DNA of 64,000 nucleotides from Aphanizomenon flos-aquae FACHB-1287 (GCF_014698755.1 NZ_JACJTO010000009.1:59528-123527), one strand, 5' to 3'. Shown: positions 16,805 through 27,117, counted from the first letter of the stretch. Numbers and translations are program-made. The notes: generated by a model from the letters alone, not told the origin.

Positions 16805-17875
16805 ATGAATTCTGATTCTGCTAAACCTGATGAAATAAACTCTGAGTTGCCTAAGTCAGAATCAATTTCCCATCAGATTGATCAAGAGGTAAATAGTTCT
16901 GAATTTGATGAAATAAATCCAGATTTTACCAATAAAAAGGTAGAATCTCCCCCTATTATCCCTAATTCAGAGTTAAGTTCTGTAACTGTCTATTTAAACG
17001 GTAATTCTCCTGCCGAAAATATGGCCACACCACCCAGGTTATCAGCCAATGAGGAGGAATCTAGTTTTGGTTTATCTGAGGTCCTCAATACTGATTTAGA
17101 ATTACTAGAACAAAAGGTAGATCATAATATTCAAGTTCAGTTAAAGACTGAAGGAGAGCGACTATTATTAATTTTACCCACTGAGTTACAAGTACCACCA
17201 TCAGAATTTAATTGGTGGGAAATTTGGCAACAAATGAAACAGCGTCTAAATGCTGGCGATCGCTTACGCAAGCCAAACACAGCCCTGCATCTAGTAGCTA
17301 AAGATCGGTTGTTAGATAATAGACAACTGCAGGAGTTAGCAGAAACTTTAAATACATACCAAATTCAACTCAAATCTGTAGCAACTAGTCGAAGACAAAC
17401 AGCGATCGCCGCTTGTACTCTCGGTTATTCTGTAGAACAAATCCAATTTCAAACATCCCTCACTACCGAAATTCAACCGACTTCCAGACCCCTAGCAGAT
17501 GCTCTGTACTTGCAAATGACAGTCCGATCAGGTGTAGAAATTCGTCACCCTGGTACGGTAATTATCTTAGGAGATATCAATCCTAGTGGTATCGTCATTG
17601 CTGATGGGGATATTCTAGTTTGGGGACGATTACGAGGAGTTGCCCATGCTGGTGCCGGTGGTAATCGGGAATCTCTGATCATGTCCTTACAAATGGAACC
17701 AACCCAATTGCGAATAGCTGATGCTGTCGCTAGATCCCCAGAAAAGTCCCTAACCAGCTTCTTTCCTGAAGTTGCACATATTACAACCGCAGGAATTCGC
17801 ATTGTTAAAGCCGTTGATTTTTCCCGTAGTCAATTAAGTAGTCGAATACAATTAGTTACACAAAATCTGATCTAA
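16805..17875 (+). CDS. minC: Septum site-determining protein MinC
   Basis: The 356-residue protein has a disordered, acidic, Ser/Pro-rich N-terminal extension of about 100 residues, a MinC N-terminal-like domain, and the C-terminal beta-helix domain with HPGTVIILGDINPSGIVIADG and GRLRGVAHAGAGGN, which binds FtsZ-inhibiting partners and MinD. MinC blocks FtsZ assembly away from mid-cell. It precedes minD and minE on the same strand, the normal cyanobacterial order. The long N-terminal extension is the only unusual feature. Confidence 0.95.
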   Translation: MNSDSAKPDEINSELPKSESISHQIDQEVNSSEFDEINPDFTNKKVESPPIIPNSELSSVTVYLNGNSPAENMATPPRLSANEEESSFGLSEVLNTDLELLEQKVDHNIQVQLKTEGERLLLILPTELQVPPSEFNWWEIWQQMKQRLNAGDRLRKPNTALHLVAKDRLLDNRQLQELAETLNTYQIQLKSVATSRRQTAIAACTLGYSVEQIQFQTSLTTEIQPTSRPLADALYLQMTVRSGVEIRHPGTVIILGDINPSGIVIADGDILVWGRLRGVAHAGAGGNRESLIMSLQMEPTQLRIADAVARSPEKSLTSFFPEVAHITTAGIRIVKAVDFSRSQLSSRIQLVTQNLI

Positions 17876-17995
17876 GATTTTCCTTTAGTGAAAAATCTGT
17901 AAGTAATTAATTCCCTGGGGTTACTGAATTAGAATCAATCAATAGCAATAAAAACATTTTATTATTGTTCTGAAGAACTTTCATACAGCATAATC

Positions 17996-18802
17996 ATGAC
18001 TCGCATTATTGTCATTACCTCCGGTAAAGGGGGAGTCGGTAAAACCACAGTTTCAGCTAATTTAGGAATGGCTTTAGCCAAAATAGGTAAGCAAGTGGCC
18101 TTGATTGATGCAGATTTTGGACTGAGAAATTTAGATTTACTCCTGGGTCTAGAAAATCGCATTGTTTATACAGCGGTGGAAGTTTTAGCAAGGGAGTGTC
18201 GTTTAGAACAAGCTTTAGTGAAAGATAAGCGACAACCAAATTTGGTACTCCTCCCAGCTACTCAACATCGCAATAAAGAATCAGTTACACCTGATCAAAT
18301 GAAATTACTAGTAAATGCTTTGGCACAAAAATATCAGTATGTGATCATTGACTGTCCAGCAGGGATTGAAATGGGGTTTAAAAATGCTACTGCACCAGCT
18401 AAAGAAGCTCTGATTGTTACTACTCCCGAAATTTCCGCAGTCCGTGATGCTGACCGGGTAGTGGGATTGTTAGAAGCTCAAGGTGTAAAAAATATTAACT
18501 TAATAGTTAACAGAATTAGACCAGCAATGGTACAGGCAAATGATATGATGTCTGTACAAGATGTTCAGGAACTTCTTGCTATCCCCATCATTGGAGTAAT
18601 CCCCGACGATGAGCGTGTGATTGTCTCCACCAATCGTGGCGAACCATTAGTATTATCCGATATTCCCTCTTTAGCGGCCACAGCTTTTGAGAATATTGCC
18701 CGGAGATTGGAAGGGGAAACTGTCGAATTTCTGGAGCTTGACTCATCTAATAAAAATATCTTTTCCCGCTTGAGAAAGATGTTGTGGTCAAAGATTGTTT
18801 AA
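17996..18802 (+). CDS. minD: Septum site-determining ATPase MinD
   Basis: At 268 residues it has the deviant Walker A KGGVGKTT (11-18), the [10 protein letters not shown] switch region (about 39-48), a DCPAGIE Walker B region and a C-terminal amphipathic membrane-targeting helix ([12 protein letters not shown]). MinD binds membrane with ATP, recruits MinC and is released by MinE. The gene follows minC by 120 bases. Confidence 0.98.
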   Translation: MTRIIVITSGKGGVGKTTVSANLGMALAKIGKQVALIDADFGLRNLDLLLGLENRIVYTAVEVLARECRLEQALVKDKRQPNLVLLPATQHRNKESVTPDQMKLLVNALAQKYQYVIIDCPAGIEMGFKNATAPAKEALIVTTPEISAVRDADRVVGLLEAQGVKNINLIVNRIRPAMVQANDMMSVQDVQELLAIPIIGVIPDDERVIVSTNRGEPLVLSDIPSLAATAFENIARRLEGETVEFLELDSSNKNIFSRLRKMLWSKIV

Positions 18803-18840
18803 TTTACATGAAGAGCGTTTCTGCCTTACACATACCCGCA

Positions 18841-19146
18841 ATGATTCTTGAAATTTTAGAAAAACTTTTTACTCGTAGTCCCGATAATAGCCGCGATGAT
18901 GTTAAACGTCGTTTGCAAGTGGTAATCTCCCATGATCGTACGGACTTAGACCCCCAAACCTTAGAAAAAATGCGTCAGGAAATCCTAGAAATCGTTTGTC
19001 GCTATGTGGAAATAGAAACAGATGGTTTAGAGTTTTCCCTAGAAAGCAGCCAACGCACAACGGCTTTAATCGCTAATTTACCAATCCGCAGGGTCAAGGA
19101 AAGCCTAGATGAAACAGTATTACAAAACACTGATATCTTACTATAG
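18841..19146 (+). CDS. minE: Cell division topological specificity factor MinE
   Basis: From the ATG at 18841 the protein is 101 residues and starts [10 protein letters not shown], the usual membrane-binding N-terminus of MinE; it contains [16 protein letters not shown] and ends its core with [12 protein letters not shown]. An upstream ATG at 18808, six bases after the minD stop, would add 11 residues ([11 protein letters not shown]) and cannot be excluded since neither start has a strong ribosome-binding site. MinE stimulates MinD ATPase and drives Min patterning. Confidence 0.92.
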   Translation: MILEILEKLFTRSPDNSRDDVKRRLQVVISHDRTDLDPQTLEKMRQEILEIVCRYVEIETDGLEFSLESSQRTTALIANLPIRRVKESLDETVLQNTDILL

Positions 19147-19723
19147 GGGTGCAGGATCTATACTCTGGATTATATTCTAATTTAATTCATTATCCTTAGG
19201 TAGTATTGATGATATATCAGTTCCCAGGCTCATGAGGTTTTACAGCACATTCCGATTGAGCCATTAGCGAGTATATTTTGGTTGATACTGAAAATAGCGA
19301 TTGATTTATACTGCAAATTATCGTGGTAATTAGTATAAAAAGTGATAGTATCCAATTGCTATAATCTGTTAAATCAATCTTCTTTTCTCTTACGGTTCTA
19401 TAAAACTTACCCAAAACTACCATGGGTTAGACACATCTGGATATAGATAGTCTTGGCGTTTACTTTCTGCTTCATCGCTGTATTATAATGACTTCTATCT
19501 TGTTCCCTCCACAGATAATAAGAGTAGAATTTACCGTTTCTGAGGGTTCAGGGGTAAAAATATCCGCAAACCATGGGTTAATTTTCTTCCGAAATATCTA
19601 ATGTTTAAGTTAAATTTAAACTAGCGTTGCTGATTTATTAATCTCTTCTTAATAATTTCAGATCAAACTTAGTAACAGGATGTAATTCCCTAAATAAGTA
19701 TTTCTAAAAGCTTAAGAGGCAGT
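19147..19723. promoter_or_regulatory. pstS upstream region with a possible Pho box
   Basis: No convincing gene lies in this 577-base gap. On the minus strand the complement of about 19602-19620 reads TTTAAATT-TAA-CTTAAACA: two 8-base units with a TTAA core spaced 11 bases apart, similar to the cyanobacterial Pho-box pattern (PyTTAAPyPyW repeats). Each unit has one mismatch, only two units are present, and the orientation is opposite to pstS. Also, ATGGGTTA occurs near both 19420 and 19572. Assignment as a SphR/PhoB site is tentative. Confidence 0.3.
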
Positions 19724-20764
19724 ATGACTTTTTTATCCACCATTTTGAATCGTGTTGTTGCCACTTCAGTCATAACCGGGGCTGTTGCATTAAGTCCAGT
19801 TTTGACAGCAATTGCTGAAGCTCAAACCTTGAACGGTGCTGGAGCAACCTTTCCCGCTCCTCTCTATGAAAAGTATGCTCGTGAAGTTAAGAAAAAATAC
19901 CCCGACTTGAAAGTTAACTACCAAGCAATTGGTAGTAGTGGTGGTGTTCGCCAAACCATTGCTGGAACTGTGGACTTTGGTGGTAGTGATGCAGCGATGA
20001 AAGATGATGAAATCGCTAAAGTGAAAAATGGTGTGATCTTAGTACCCACTGCTGGTGGTGCTGTTTCCGTTGTTTATAATTTACCAGGTGTCAACAAGCT
20101 GAGATTATCCCGCGCGACATTACCAGCAATTTTCTCTGGAAAAATTAAAAACTGGGATGATGCAAAAATTAAAGCGGATAACCCTGGTGTCAATCTACCA
20201 AATCAACCGATTAAATTTGTCGTTCGCGCTGATGGTAGTGGTACAACTTTCATTTTTACTAACCATTTAAGCACTATCGATGGTTATTTCAAAGGCAGAA
20301 TTGGAGCTAATAGTGCTCCCAAATGGAATTTACCCAACGCTCTCAAAGGTAAAGGTAATCCTGGCGTAGCTGCTTTGGTGAAAAGCACTCCCGGATCTAT
20401 TGGTTATGTTGAATATGACTTTGCTACTAAAAACAACCTCAAATCAGCAGAATTGCAAAATAAGAAAGGTGAATTTATAGCTCCTTCTTTAGCATCTGCT
20501 AACGCAGCTTTATCTAATGTAAGTTTTCCTAGTAACTACCGCGTTTTTATCGGAGATCCCAGCCAAGGTTATCCGATTGTGGGTTTGACTTGGATGATGA
20601 TTTACAAACAGTATGCTAATGCAGGAAAGGCCGACGCTGTGAAAAAATGGATTAACTGGGTACTCAAAGACGGTCAACAATACAATGATGACCTCAACTA
20701 CACAAAAATTCCTGGTGATGTTGTCAACCGCGTACTACAAACAGTGAATAGCACTGTTAAGTAA
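19724..20764 (+). CDS. pstS: Phosphate ABC transporter substrate-binding protein PstS/SphX
   Basis: The 346-residue protein has an N-terminal signal peptide ending near AIAEA-QT without a lipobox cysteine, then GAGATFPAPLYEKY, IGSSGGVRQTIAGTVDFGGSD and RADGSGTTF, the loops that surround phosphate in PstS. It is periplasmic and hands phosphate to PstC/PstA. It leads a pstSCAB set on one strand. SphX and PstS share this layout; which paralogue it is cannot be resolved. Confidence 0.95.
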   Translation: MTFLSTILNRVVATSVITGAVALSPVLTAIAEAQTLNGAGATFPAPLYEKYAREVKKKYPDLKVNYQAIGSSGGVRQTIAGTVDFGGSDAAMKDDEIAKVKNGVILVPTAGGAVSVVYNLPGVNKLRLSRATLPAIFSGKIKNWDDAKIKADNPGVNLPNQPIKFVVRADGSGTTFIFTNHLSTIDGYFKGRIGANSAPKWNLPNALKGKGNPGVAALVKSTPGSIGYVEYDFATKNNLKSAELQNKKGEFIAPSLASANAALSNVSFPSNYRVFIGDPSQGYPIVGLTWMMIYKQYANAGKADAVKKWINWVLKDGQQYNDDLNYTKIPGDVVNRVLQTVNSTVK

Positions 20765-20905
20765 TTTTTACGCAAGCATTCAGCCGTCAGCTTTCTCAGT
20801 GAAAATGCAGATGGTTAAAACTTTCTCTTTTTTACTATTTCTGCTGATTGCTGAACATTTACATCTAAATTTACATATTCTGATTCCATCAACTTTTTAT
20901 TGATC

Positions 20906-21898
20906 ATGGCTAATTTATTTGAAACACCAGATGATAATTCCCGGAATTTAAGTGATGGAAATATTGATTTAACCTCTACGGGTGGCGTTAATTTCTGGTT
21001 TGACAAAGGATTTACATGGATAGTATATATTTTCTCTAGTATTACTGTGGTCGTCCTATTTGTGATGACTTGGGTAATTTTTCAGCAAGCACAACCGGCT
21101 ATTAGTCAATTTGGATTCAGCTTTTTATGGGGTCAAGATTGGGATACGGGTAATCAGATTTTTGGTGCATTACCTTATATTTATGGAACACTGGTAAGTA
21201 GTGCGATCGCTATTTTATTAACTATACCTGTAGGCATATCCATCGCCTTAGTTACCAGTGAAGACTTTTTACCAAATCCAGTCAAAAGTACCATAGCTTT
21301 TGTGGTAGAACTAATTGCGGCTATCCCCAGCGTCATTATTGGTTTATGGGGGATTTTCATATTTATTCCTGTTATACAACCTCTAGAAAAATGGTTAGGT
21401 AACACCTTTGCCTTTATACCGTTTTTTAACACCCAAGACCCAGCCGGCAATAATATGTTGACAGCGGGAATTATTCTCGCCATTATGATTTTACCGACAA
21501 TGGCAGCTATTTCTCGTGATGTATTATTGGTCATTCCTAAAGAGTTACGTAGTTCATCTATGGCTTTAGGCGGGACTCGTTGGGAAACAATTTTTCGGGT
21601 TTTATTACCAGCAGGATTTTCTGGAATGGTCAGCGCGGCCATGCTGTCTTTGGGTAGAGCTTTAGGGGAAACAATGGCCGTAACCATGGTAATTGGCAAT
21701 TCTGCCCAAATAAGTCTATCTTTTCTTGATCCAGCATATACAATTCCTGCCATTTTAGCTAATGAGTTTGCTGAAGCTGAAGCAGGTTTGCATATTGGAG
21801 CATTAAGTTATTTAGGCTTAATTTTATTTGCCTTAACTTTGGCAATAAATATTGCGGCTGTATTACTTGTGGAGTGGGTTGGTAAAAAGAATAGATAA
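20906..21898 (+). CDS. pstC: Phosphate ABC transporter permease PstC
   Basis: From the ATG at 20906 the protein is 330 residues, with about six transmembrane segments and the permease signature region (ALGGTRWETIFRVLLPAG) that docks to PstB. It forms the inner-membrane channel with PstA. A TTG two codons earlier is a less likely start. The C-terminal IAAVLLVEWVGKKNR is typical. The spacer to pstA contains an AAAATCT-type heptamer run. Confidence 0.96.
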   Translation: MANLFETPDDNSRNLSDGNIDLTSTGGVNFWFDKGFTWIVYIFSSITVVVLFVMTWVIFQQAQPAISQFGFSFLWGQDWDTGNQIFGALPYIYGTLVSSAIAILLTIPVGISIALVTSEDFLPNPVKSTIAFVVELIAAIPSVIIGLWGIFIFIPVIQPLEKWLGNTFAFIPFFNTQDPAGNNMLTAGIILAIMILPTMAAISRDVLLVIPKELRSSSMALGGTRWETIFRVLLPAGFSGMVSAAMLSLGRALGETMAVTMVIGNSAQISLSFLDPAYTIPAILANEFAEAEAGLHIGALSYLGLILFALTLAINIAAVLLVEWVGKKNR

Positions 21899-21939
21899 AA
21901 GTACGGATCATTCTAAATCGCACCAAATCCCTAATTAAC

Positions 21940-21971
21940 AATCCAAAATCTAAAATCTAAAATCCAAAATT
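21940..21971 (+). repeat. AAAATCY heptamer tandem repeat
   Basis: About four and a half copies of a seven-base unit (CCAAAATCTAAAATCTAAAA) lie in the pstC-pstA spacer. The same unit, on the other strand, recurs in ribosomal spacers at 33491, 39546 and 40446. It is a heptanucleotide repeat of the kind common in heterocystous cyanobacteria. Confidence 0.75.
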
Positions 21972-21974
21972 AAT

Positions 21975-22856
21975 ATGCGTGATTATCCAAGTGCGAAAAT
22001 AAATCAATCTATAGCGGCTGAATTGTGTAAACCTTTACCGAAAAGTAGACAAGTATTTACATACTTGATGAATGGTATTGCCTTTAGTTTAAGTGGTTTA
22101 GCACTCCTGCCATTATTATCCATATTATGGGAAATTATGTCGCGGGGGGCAATAGGCTTCAAATTGGAGATGTTATTTAATCCATTAATTGAAAATGGGT
22201 TTGCTAATGCTATTCTTGGTACTATACTTATGGTAAGTATCGGTGCATTACTCAGTATTCCTGTGGGCATAATGACGGGAATATTTTTAGCAGAATTTAG
22301 CCAAAGTAACCCAATTACTCAATATGTTAGGTTTATTACTAGCATTATTACAGGTGTTCCTTCCATTGTCGTGGGGATGTTCGCTTATGGTGTAATTGTT
22401 TTATTAACTAAGGGATTTAGTGCCATTGCTGGGGGTTTTGCTTTAGCTGTAATTATGCTACCAGTGATAGTATTAACAACGGAAGAGGCTTTAAAGCTAA
22501 TTCCCGTTTCCCAGCGTCTTGCTTCTGCAGCTTTGGGAGGAACTCGTTTTCAAACCACCTTTCGTGTTATTGTTAGTTCTGCAATCCCTGGAATTACTAC
22601 GGGTATTTCCTTAGCCATAGCTCGGGCTGCTGGTGAAACTGCGCCACTAATTTTTACCGCCTTATTTAGTCAAAATTGGTCAGATGGGTTATTAAGTCCT
22701 ACTGCTTCCTTACCAGTATTGATTTTTAATCTCTATAATAATCCTGACCCAGCGGTAAACCAATTAGTGTGGACTACTTCCATTATTCTCCTAACTTTAG
22801 TTCTGTTTTTCAGCTTACTGTCTCGCTTAATTGCTAAAAAAAGTAAGGTCAATTAA
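21975..22856 (+). CDS. pstA: Phosphate ABC transporter permease PstA
   Basis: The 293-residue protein has six predicted membrane spans and the docking loop ALGGTRFQTTFRVIVSSAIP, and aligns in layout with PstC. It contains the MFAYGVIVLLTKGFSAIAGG segment of PstA. It sits 76 bases after pstC and 30 bases before pstB, consistent with one operon. Confidence 0.96.
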   Translation: MRDYPSAKINQSIAAELCKPLPKSRQVFTYLMNGIAFSLSGLALLPLLSILWEIMSRGAIGFKLEMLFNPLIENGFANAILGTILMVSIGALLSIPVGIMTGIFLAEFSQSNPITQYVRFITSIITGVPSIVVGMFAYGVIVLLTKGFSAIAGGFALAVIMLPVIVLTTEEALKLIPVSQRLASAALGGTRFQTTFRVIVSSAIPGITTGISLAIARAAGETAPLIFTALFSQNWSDGLLSPTASLPVLIFNLYNNPDPAVNQLVWTTSIILLTLVLFFSLLSRLIAKKSKVN

Positions 22857-22886
22857 AAAATTTTCTGTCGTATTTTTAGGTGAATC

Positions 22887-23666
22887 ATGAGTAATCTAAC
22901 CACTACCATCAAAGTCAAAGATCTGAGCTTTTACTACGGAAACTATAAAGCTATTCAAGGGATATCATTGGATATCTATCAAAACCAAGTTACCGCATTA
23001 ATTGGTCCTAGTGGTTGTGGTAAATCTACATTTATCAAAACTATTAATCGGATTAGTGAATTAGAAGGAAAGGTTAAAGTTGAAGGTCGCATAGAATTTC
23101 TTGGTCAAAATATCTATGATCCTCAAGTTAATATTAATCGTCTCCGTCGAGAAATTGGCATGGTATTCCAAAAACCTAATCCTTTTCCCATGAGCATTTA
23201 TGAAAATGTTGCTTACGGTGTGAAAATTGCCGGTAGACAACCGAAAGTAGTATTAGATGAAATTGTGGAATCTGCACTGAAAGGTGCGGCTCTGTGGGAT
23301 GAAGTCAAGGATAAACTGAATCAATCGGCTTTAGGCCTTTCTGGTGGACAACAACAGCGTCTTTGTATAGCTAGGGCTTTAGCTGTTAAACCCAAGGTAC
23401 TGCTTATGGATGAACCTTGTTCAGCCCTCGATCCTATTGCTACTATGAAGGTAGAAGAGTTGATTCACAAATTACGTTCAGAATTTACGATTGTGATTGT
23501 CACCCATAATATGCAGCAAGCAACTCGTGTTTCTGATTTCACTGCATTTTTCAGCACTGATGAAAGTCGTGTTGGTCAAATGGTGGAATTTGGGGAAACT
23601 GGTCAAGTCTTTCGTAGTCCTCTAGATGCTCGTACCCATGACTATGTTTCGGGAAGATTCGGTTAA
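22887..23666 (+). CDS. pstB: Phosphate ABC transporter ATPase PstB
   Basis: At 259 residues this is a standard PstB: Walker [10 protein letters not shown] (about 38-46), Q-loop [12 protein letters not shown], signature LSGGQQQR, Walker [12 protein letters not shown] and H-loop VTHNMQQA. The PNPFPMS sequence is characteristic of phosphate importers. It energises PstC/PstA on the cytoplasmic side. Confidence 0.98.
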   Translation: MSNLTTTIKVKDLSFYYGNYKAIQGISLDIYQNQVTALIGPSGCGKSTFIKTINRISELEGKVKVEGRIEFLGQNIYDPQVNINRLRREIGMVFQKPNPFPMSIYENVAYGVKIAGRQPKVVLDEIVESALKGAALWDEVKDKLNQSALGLSGGQQQRLCIARALAVKPKVLLMDEPCSALDPIATMKVEELIHKLRSEFTIVIVTHNMQQATRVSDFTAFFSTDESRVGQMVEFGETGQVFRSPLDARTHDYVSGRFG

Positions 23667-23744
23667 ATACAACAGAAAGGCGTAGTTTGAGGGCAATCAG
23701 GATTTAAAATCAATAGCATTGCTATTCCTAAATCCATAATTAGT

Positions 23745-24341
23745 ATGACTCACTCTACAGATATTACCACCTTAGCCAGGTGGATGGCGGCTGATTTCAG
23801 TAATCAAGCCCAAGTTTTTGAGAATCCGGCTTTTTTTGCCCATATTCGTGTGTGTATGCGTCCCCTTGATTGGGGGGTATTGTCAGGGGTGAGCTTGTTC
23901 GTGGAACAAGCTTATGATTATATGTTGAATAAACCCTATCGGGTACGGGTGTTGCATCTGACGACTGTAGGGGATAAAATCCATATTGAAAACTATACAG
24001 TTAAGGAAGAAAAGGACTTTTATGGTGCTTCCCGTGATTTACCCCGGTTACAGACTTTGACAAGCGATCGCCTAGAAAGGCTTTCTGGTTGTAACATGAT
24101 TGTAGAATGGACTGGTGGCAAATTTAAAGGCTCAGTTGAACCGGGAAAGGGCTGTATTGTCATCCGTGACGGACAAAGAACCTATTTGGATAGTGATTTT
24201 GAAATCGATGGGGAAAGGTTCATCAGTCGAGACAGAGGGCGAAATCCTGAAACAGATGAGCATATTTGGGGTTCTGTTGCCGGTCCTTTTTACTTTGTGC
24301 GTTGGGGAAATTTTGCCGAGGAAGTTAAGTTAAGTCCCTAA
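23745..24341 (+). CDS. cpcT: Phycobiliprotein bilin lyase, CpcT/CpeT family
   Basis: The 198-residue protein matches CpcT/CpeT-type lyases along its length: LARWMAADFSNQAQ near the start, then EQAYDYMLNKPYRVRVLHL, a GCNMIVEWTGGKFKGSVEPG segment and a terminal GPFYFVRWGNFAEEV. CpcT attaches phycocyanobilin to Cys-155-type positions of phycocyanin and phycoerythrocyanin beta subunits. It lies 78 bases after pstB but is probably a separate unit. The exact bilin and target cannot be read off. Confidence 0.88.
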   Translation: MTHSTDITTLARWMAADFSNQAQVFENPAFFAHIRVCMRPLDWGVLSGVSLFVEQAYDYMLNKPYRVRVLHLTTVGDKIHIENYTVKEEKDFYGASRDLPRLQTLTSDRLERLSGCNMIVEWTGGKFKGSVEPGKGCIVIRDGQRTYLDSDFEIDGERFISRDRGRNPETDEHIWGSVAGPFYFVRWGNFAEEVKLSP

Positions 24342-24462
24342 TTTCCACTGTAGGACAGGCTTTGCGTCTGTCCAGCTAAGTAAAAACATGAATCTTCAAA
24401 AAAATTTCTTTCAGATAGTGCAAATTTAGAAAAATGATGCTAACATCATTAAATGTAAGTGC

Positions 24463-24534
<72 letters not shown>

Positions 24535-24581
24535 TTTTTGAAAAATCAGCTAAATTCAACCGGGGAGTGTCAACAAGTGAC

Positions 24582-25682
24582 TTAGCTACTAGAACCGGAG
24601 GCGGCTAATTCTGCTAATCGTTCTTGTTGATCTTGAGATATACAAGATTGAATCACAGTTTCTATATCACCTTCCAAAACAGGGTTAAGGGTAAAATTTT
24701 GACCTAAACGATGGTCAGTCACCCGACTATCTTTATAATTGTAAGTACGAATTTTTTCCGAACGAGAACCCGTACCCACTTGGGAGCGCCGCATAGAAGT
24801 TACAGCATCCTGTTGTTCTCGCAGTTTTAATTCATACAATTTAGCCCGGAGAATTTGCATCGCCCGTTCTTTATTCTGCAACTGGCTTCGTTCTTCCGTA
24901 CAGAAAATCCGAATACCCGTAGGTTTGTGGAATAAATCAGCGGCTGTTTCCACCTTGTTCACGTTTTGTCCACCCGCACCACCAGAACGGGCTGTACTCA
25001 TTTCAATATCTTTCGGGTCAATATGGACTTCTACTTCATCAACTTCCGGCATGATCGCTATAGTAGCGGTAGAAGTGTGAACCCTTCCTCCCGATTCTGT
25101 CGCTGGTACGCGCTGTACACGATGTACACCCGATTCAAACTTCAGCTTACTATAAACACTATCCCCTTGAATTTCTAGAATTACTTCCTTAAAACCGCCC
25201 ATTTCCCCCAAGGACTCGCTGACTAGCTTCACTCTCCAACCTTGGACATCAGCATATCGGGAATACATTCGTAGTAAATCACCTGCCCAAATACTAGCTT
25301 CATCACCACCAGTACCAGCGCGAATTTCCAACATAATATTTTTATCATCGTTGGGGTCACGGGGTAGTAGTAATACCTTTAAGCGACTTTCTAAGTATTC
25401 TAGCTTTTCCTCTAATTCGCTGACTTCCAATGCAGCCATTTGATGTAACTCTAGATCACTATTGGACTCTTTGAGTATTTGACGCGCCCCTACCAATTCA
25501 TCCTGGGCTGTTTTCCAAGTTTCATAGGTATTAACTACCTCCTCCAAAGAAGAACGAGACTTAGCAATTTTTTGATACTCATCAGGATTACCAGCGGTAT
25601 CAGGATCAGCTAAACGGCGTGTTAATTCATGAAATGTTTGTTCAACGGACTTAAGCTTCTCCAGTAAATATGATTCTGCCAT
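24582..25682 (-). CDS. prfA: Peptide chain release factor 1
   Basis: Starting at the ATG at 25682 ([10 protein letters not shown]) gives 366 residues, the normal RF1 length; a frame extending 15 codons upstream is unlikely. The peptidyl-hydrolysis motif [10 protein letters not shown] (about 243-252) and the stop-codon discriminator PAT in RVPATESGG identify RF1 (UAA/UAG) rather than RF2 (which has SPF). It is the last gene of the minus-strand ribosomal supercluster. Confidence 0.97.
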   Translation of the reverse strand: MAESYLLEKLKSVEQTFHELTRRLADPDTAGNPDEYQKIAKSRSSLEEVVNTYETWKTAQDELVGARQILKESNSDLELHQMAALEVSELEEKLEYLESRLKVLLLPRDPNDDKNIMLEIRAGTGGDEASIWAGDLLRMYSRYADVQGWRVKLVSESLGEMGGFKEVILEIQGDSVYSKLKFESGVHRVQRVPATESGGRVHTSTATIAIMPEVDEVEVHIDPKDIEMSTARSGGAGGQNVNKVETAADLFHKPTGIRIFCTEERSQLQNKERAMQILRAKLYELKLREQQDAVTSMRRSQVGTGSRSEKIRTYNYKDSRVTDHRLGQNFTLNPVLEGDIETVIQSCISQDQQERLAELAASGSSS

Positions 25683-25739
25683 GATGACTATAAATGCTCC
25701 TAAAAAATAACAAGTTGGCTCAAGCATTAAATGACAAGC

Positions 25740-25760
25740 GACCCTACACTATGCAGGGTC
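25740..25760 (-). other. Hairpin between rpmE and prfA
   Basis: GACCCTACACTATGCAGGGTC is a 6-bp stem with a 9-base loop located between two minus-strand genes. It lacks a T run, so it may be an RNA-processing or attenuating structure rather than a full terminator. A G/C-rich GGTGGCCGCCGCCAC segment follows it on the plus strand. Confidence 0.35.
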
Positions 25761-25803
25761 GTCGGTGGCCGCCGCCACGCTATCAACAGCTACAGCCAAC
25801 CAG

Positions 25804-26040
25804 CTACTTTTGATTACTGTCGCTAGTTTGAGTGGTGGACATACCATATTTACGGAGGAAGCGTTCTACACGGCCTTCAGTATCAATCATTTTCTGAGTA
25901 CCAGTGTAAAAGGGGTGATTTCCAGACCAAACATCTACGTGGAGTTCGGGCTTGGTAGAACCAATGGTCATAACAACTTGACCATTGCAGTAGACTTTAG
26001 CGTCTGGATACCATTTGGGATGAATATCAGGTTTAGCCAT
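25804..26040 (-). CDS. rpmE: Ribosomal protein L31 (bL31), zinc-free type
   Basis: The 78-residue protein starts MAKPDIHPKWYPDAKVYCNG and contains ELHVDVWSGNHPFYTGTQK, the L31 core. Only one of the four zinc cysteines of the C+ type remains (Cys18), so this is a C-minus form not expected to bind zinc. It follows rpsI by about 170 bases in the supercluster. Confidence 0.95.
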   Translation of the reverse strand: MAKPDIHPKWYPDAKVYCNGQVVMTIGSTKPELHVDVWSGNHPFYTGTQKMIDTEGRVERFLRKYGMSTTQTSDSNQK

Positions 26041-26161
26041 TGTTTTTTGTTGCGAATCTATATAAATTGGGACTGAGGGCTGGGGATTGAGACTAGGGGG
26101 ATTAGGTAAAAGTTTTTTTCCTTCCTTTTTCCCTCTTCAGTTTTCCGCCTGAACTCCTGAT

Positions 26162-26187
26162 AGCGCAGCGTGGCGTTAGCCATACTC
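26162..26187 (+). repeat. Dispersed AGCGYAGCGTGGCGT repeat
   Basis: AGCGCAGCGTGGCGTTAGCC continuing to ATACTC lies in the rpsI-rpmE spacer. A nearly identical sequence on the opposite strand forms the 3' end of rplO (33021-33046). It appears to be a short interspersed repeat. Confidence 0.6.
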
Positions 26188-26208
26188 GGTGAACTCCTGA
26201 TTCCTATC

Positions 26209-26625
26209 TTAACGTTTGGAGTATTGAGGTGCTTTGCGGGCTTTGTGTAAACCGTATTTTTTCCGTTCTTTAGCTCGTGGGTCACGAGTTAAATAGCCTT
26301 CAGTTTTCAAAGGTGAACGGTTATCTGGGTCAAGTTCACATAACGCACGAGCCACTCCTAGACGGATAGAATCAGCTTGTCCAGTTAGTCCACCACCTTC
26401 AGCCTTCACCAAGATATCATATTCATTTTCTAACCCCAAAGTTTCCAAAGGTGCTTTAATAGATCCTAAGTAATTGGGATTGAATTGGAAATACAATTCT
26501 CCGTCTTTACCATTAACAATCATTTTCCCTTCACCGGGAACTAGACGAACTCTTGCCACTGAGGCTTTACGGCGACCAGTACCCCAGTAAACGGCACGAC
26601 CGCTATTAATTTCTGCTATCTGCAT
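26209..26625 (-). CDS. rpsI: Ribosomal protein S9 (uS9)
   Basis: At 138 residues it has [19 protein letters not shown] at the start and the basic C-terminal [16 protein letters not shown] tail that reaches the ribosomal P site. Its ATG overlaps the rplM stop (shared base 26625), so the two are translationally coupled, as in most bacteria. Confidence 0.98.
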   Translation of the reverse strand: MQIAEINSGRAVYWGTGRRKASVARVRLVPGEGKMIVNGKDGELYFQFNPNYLGSIKAPLETLGLENEYDILVKAEGGGLTGQADSIRLGVARALCELDPDNRSPLKTEGYLTRDPRAKERKKYGLHKARKAPQYSKR

Positions 26626-27080
26626 TAGTTTTCTCCAGGAATTGTACTAATTGTGATTTCTTTGGGTTGTTGTGCTTCATGGGGGTGAGTTGGACCTGCG
26701 TACACTTTCAGCTTAGTAAATAACTGTTTACCCAAACTATTTTTAGGTAACATACCTTTAATAGCGTGTTCCAGGATTCTTTCTGGTAATCGCTGTTGTA
26801 ACTTAGCGAAAGTTTCTGTTTTCATACCACCGGGGCGGCCAGAATGACGACGGTAAAGTTTTTGAGTGCGCTTTTTACCTGTAACTGCCACTTTCTCGGC
26901 ATTGATAATAATCACAAAATCCCCTGTATCTAAATGGGGGGTATATTCAGCTTTTCTCTTGCCCCTGAGAATCATCGCTACTTCGCTGGCCAGACGGCCT
27001 AGACGTTTATCTGTAGCGTCTACTAAGTACCAATCGCGCTCAAGAGATGCTTGAGGGGGAAGGTAGGTTTTACTACTCAT
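26625..27080 (-). CDS. rplM: Ribosomal protein L13 (uL13)
   Basis: The 151-residue protein shows [32 protein letters not shown] and [19 protein letters not shown], all L13 signatures. It is about 10 residues longer than the E. coli protein at the N-terminus ([14 protein letters not shown]), as in other cyanobacteria. It lies downstream of truA across a TTGTCAG array. Confidence 0.98.
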   Translation of the reverse strand: MSSKTYLPPQASLERDWYLVDATDKRLGRLASEVAMILRGKRKAEYTPHLDTGDFVIIINAEKVAVTGKKRTQKLYRRHSGRPGGMKTETFAKLQQRLPERILEHAIKGMLPKNSLGKQLFTKLKVYAGPTHPHEAQQPKEITISTIPGEN

Positions 27081-27081
27081 T

Positions 27082-27117
27082 GTTTGTCCTTTGTCAGTTG
27101 TCAGTTGTTAGTTGTCA
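27082..27117 (-). repeat. TTGTCAG-type heptamer array, rplM-truA spacer
   Basis: Roughly four to five degenerate copies of a GTCAGTT/GTTAGTT unit fill the gap between truA and rplM. This is the shortest of the arrays in the ribosomal supercluster and lacks the TGACCAA partner block. Confidence 0.7.

Noticed and set aside
19217..19423. Minus-strand 68-codon frame upstream of pstS
   Set aside because: No ribosome-binding site, no recognisable domain and poor composition; it lies in a regulatory region.
21181..21753. 190-codon minus-strand frame inside pstC
   Set aside because: Shadow frame in a membrane-protein gene; pstC has clear motifs on the other strand.
26058..26285. 75-codon minus-strand frame in the rpsI-rpmE gap
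   Set aside because: Mostly overlaps the 3' part of rpsI in another frame and includes an interspersed repeat.
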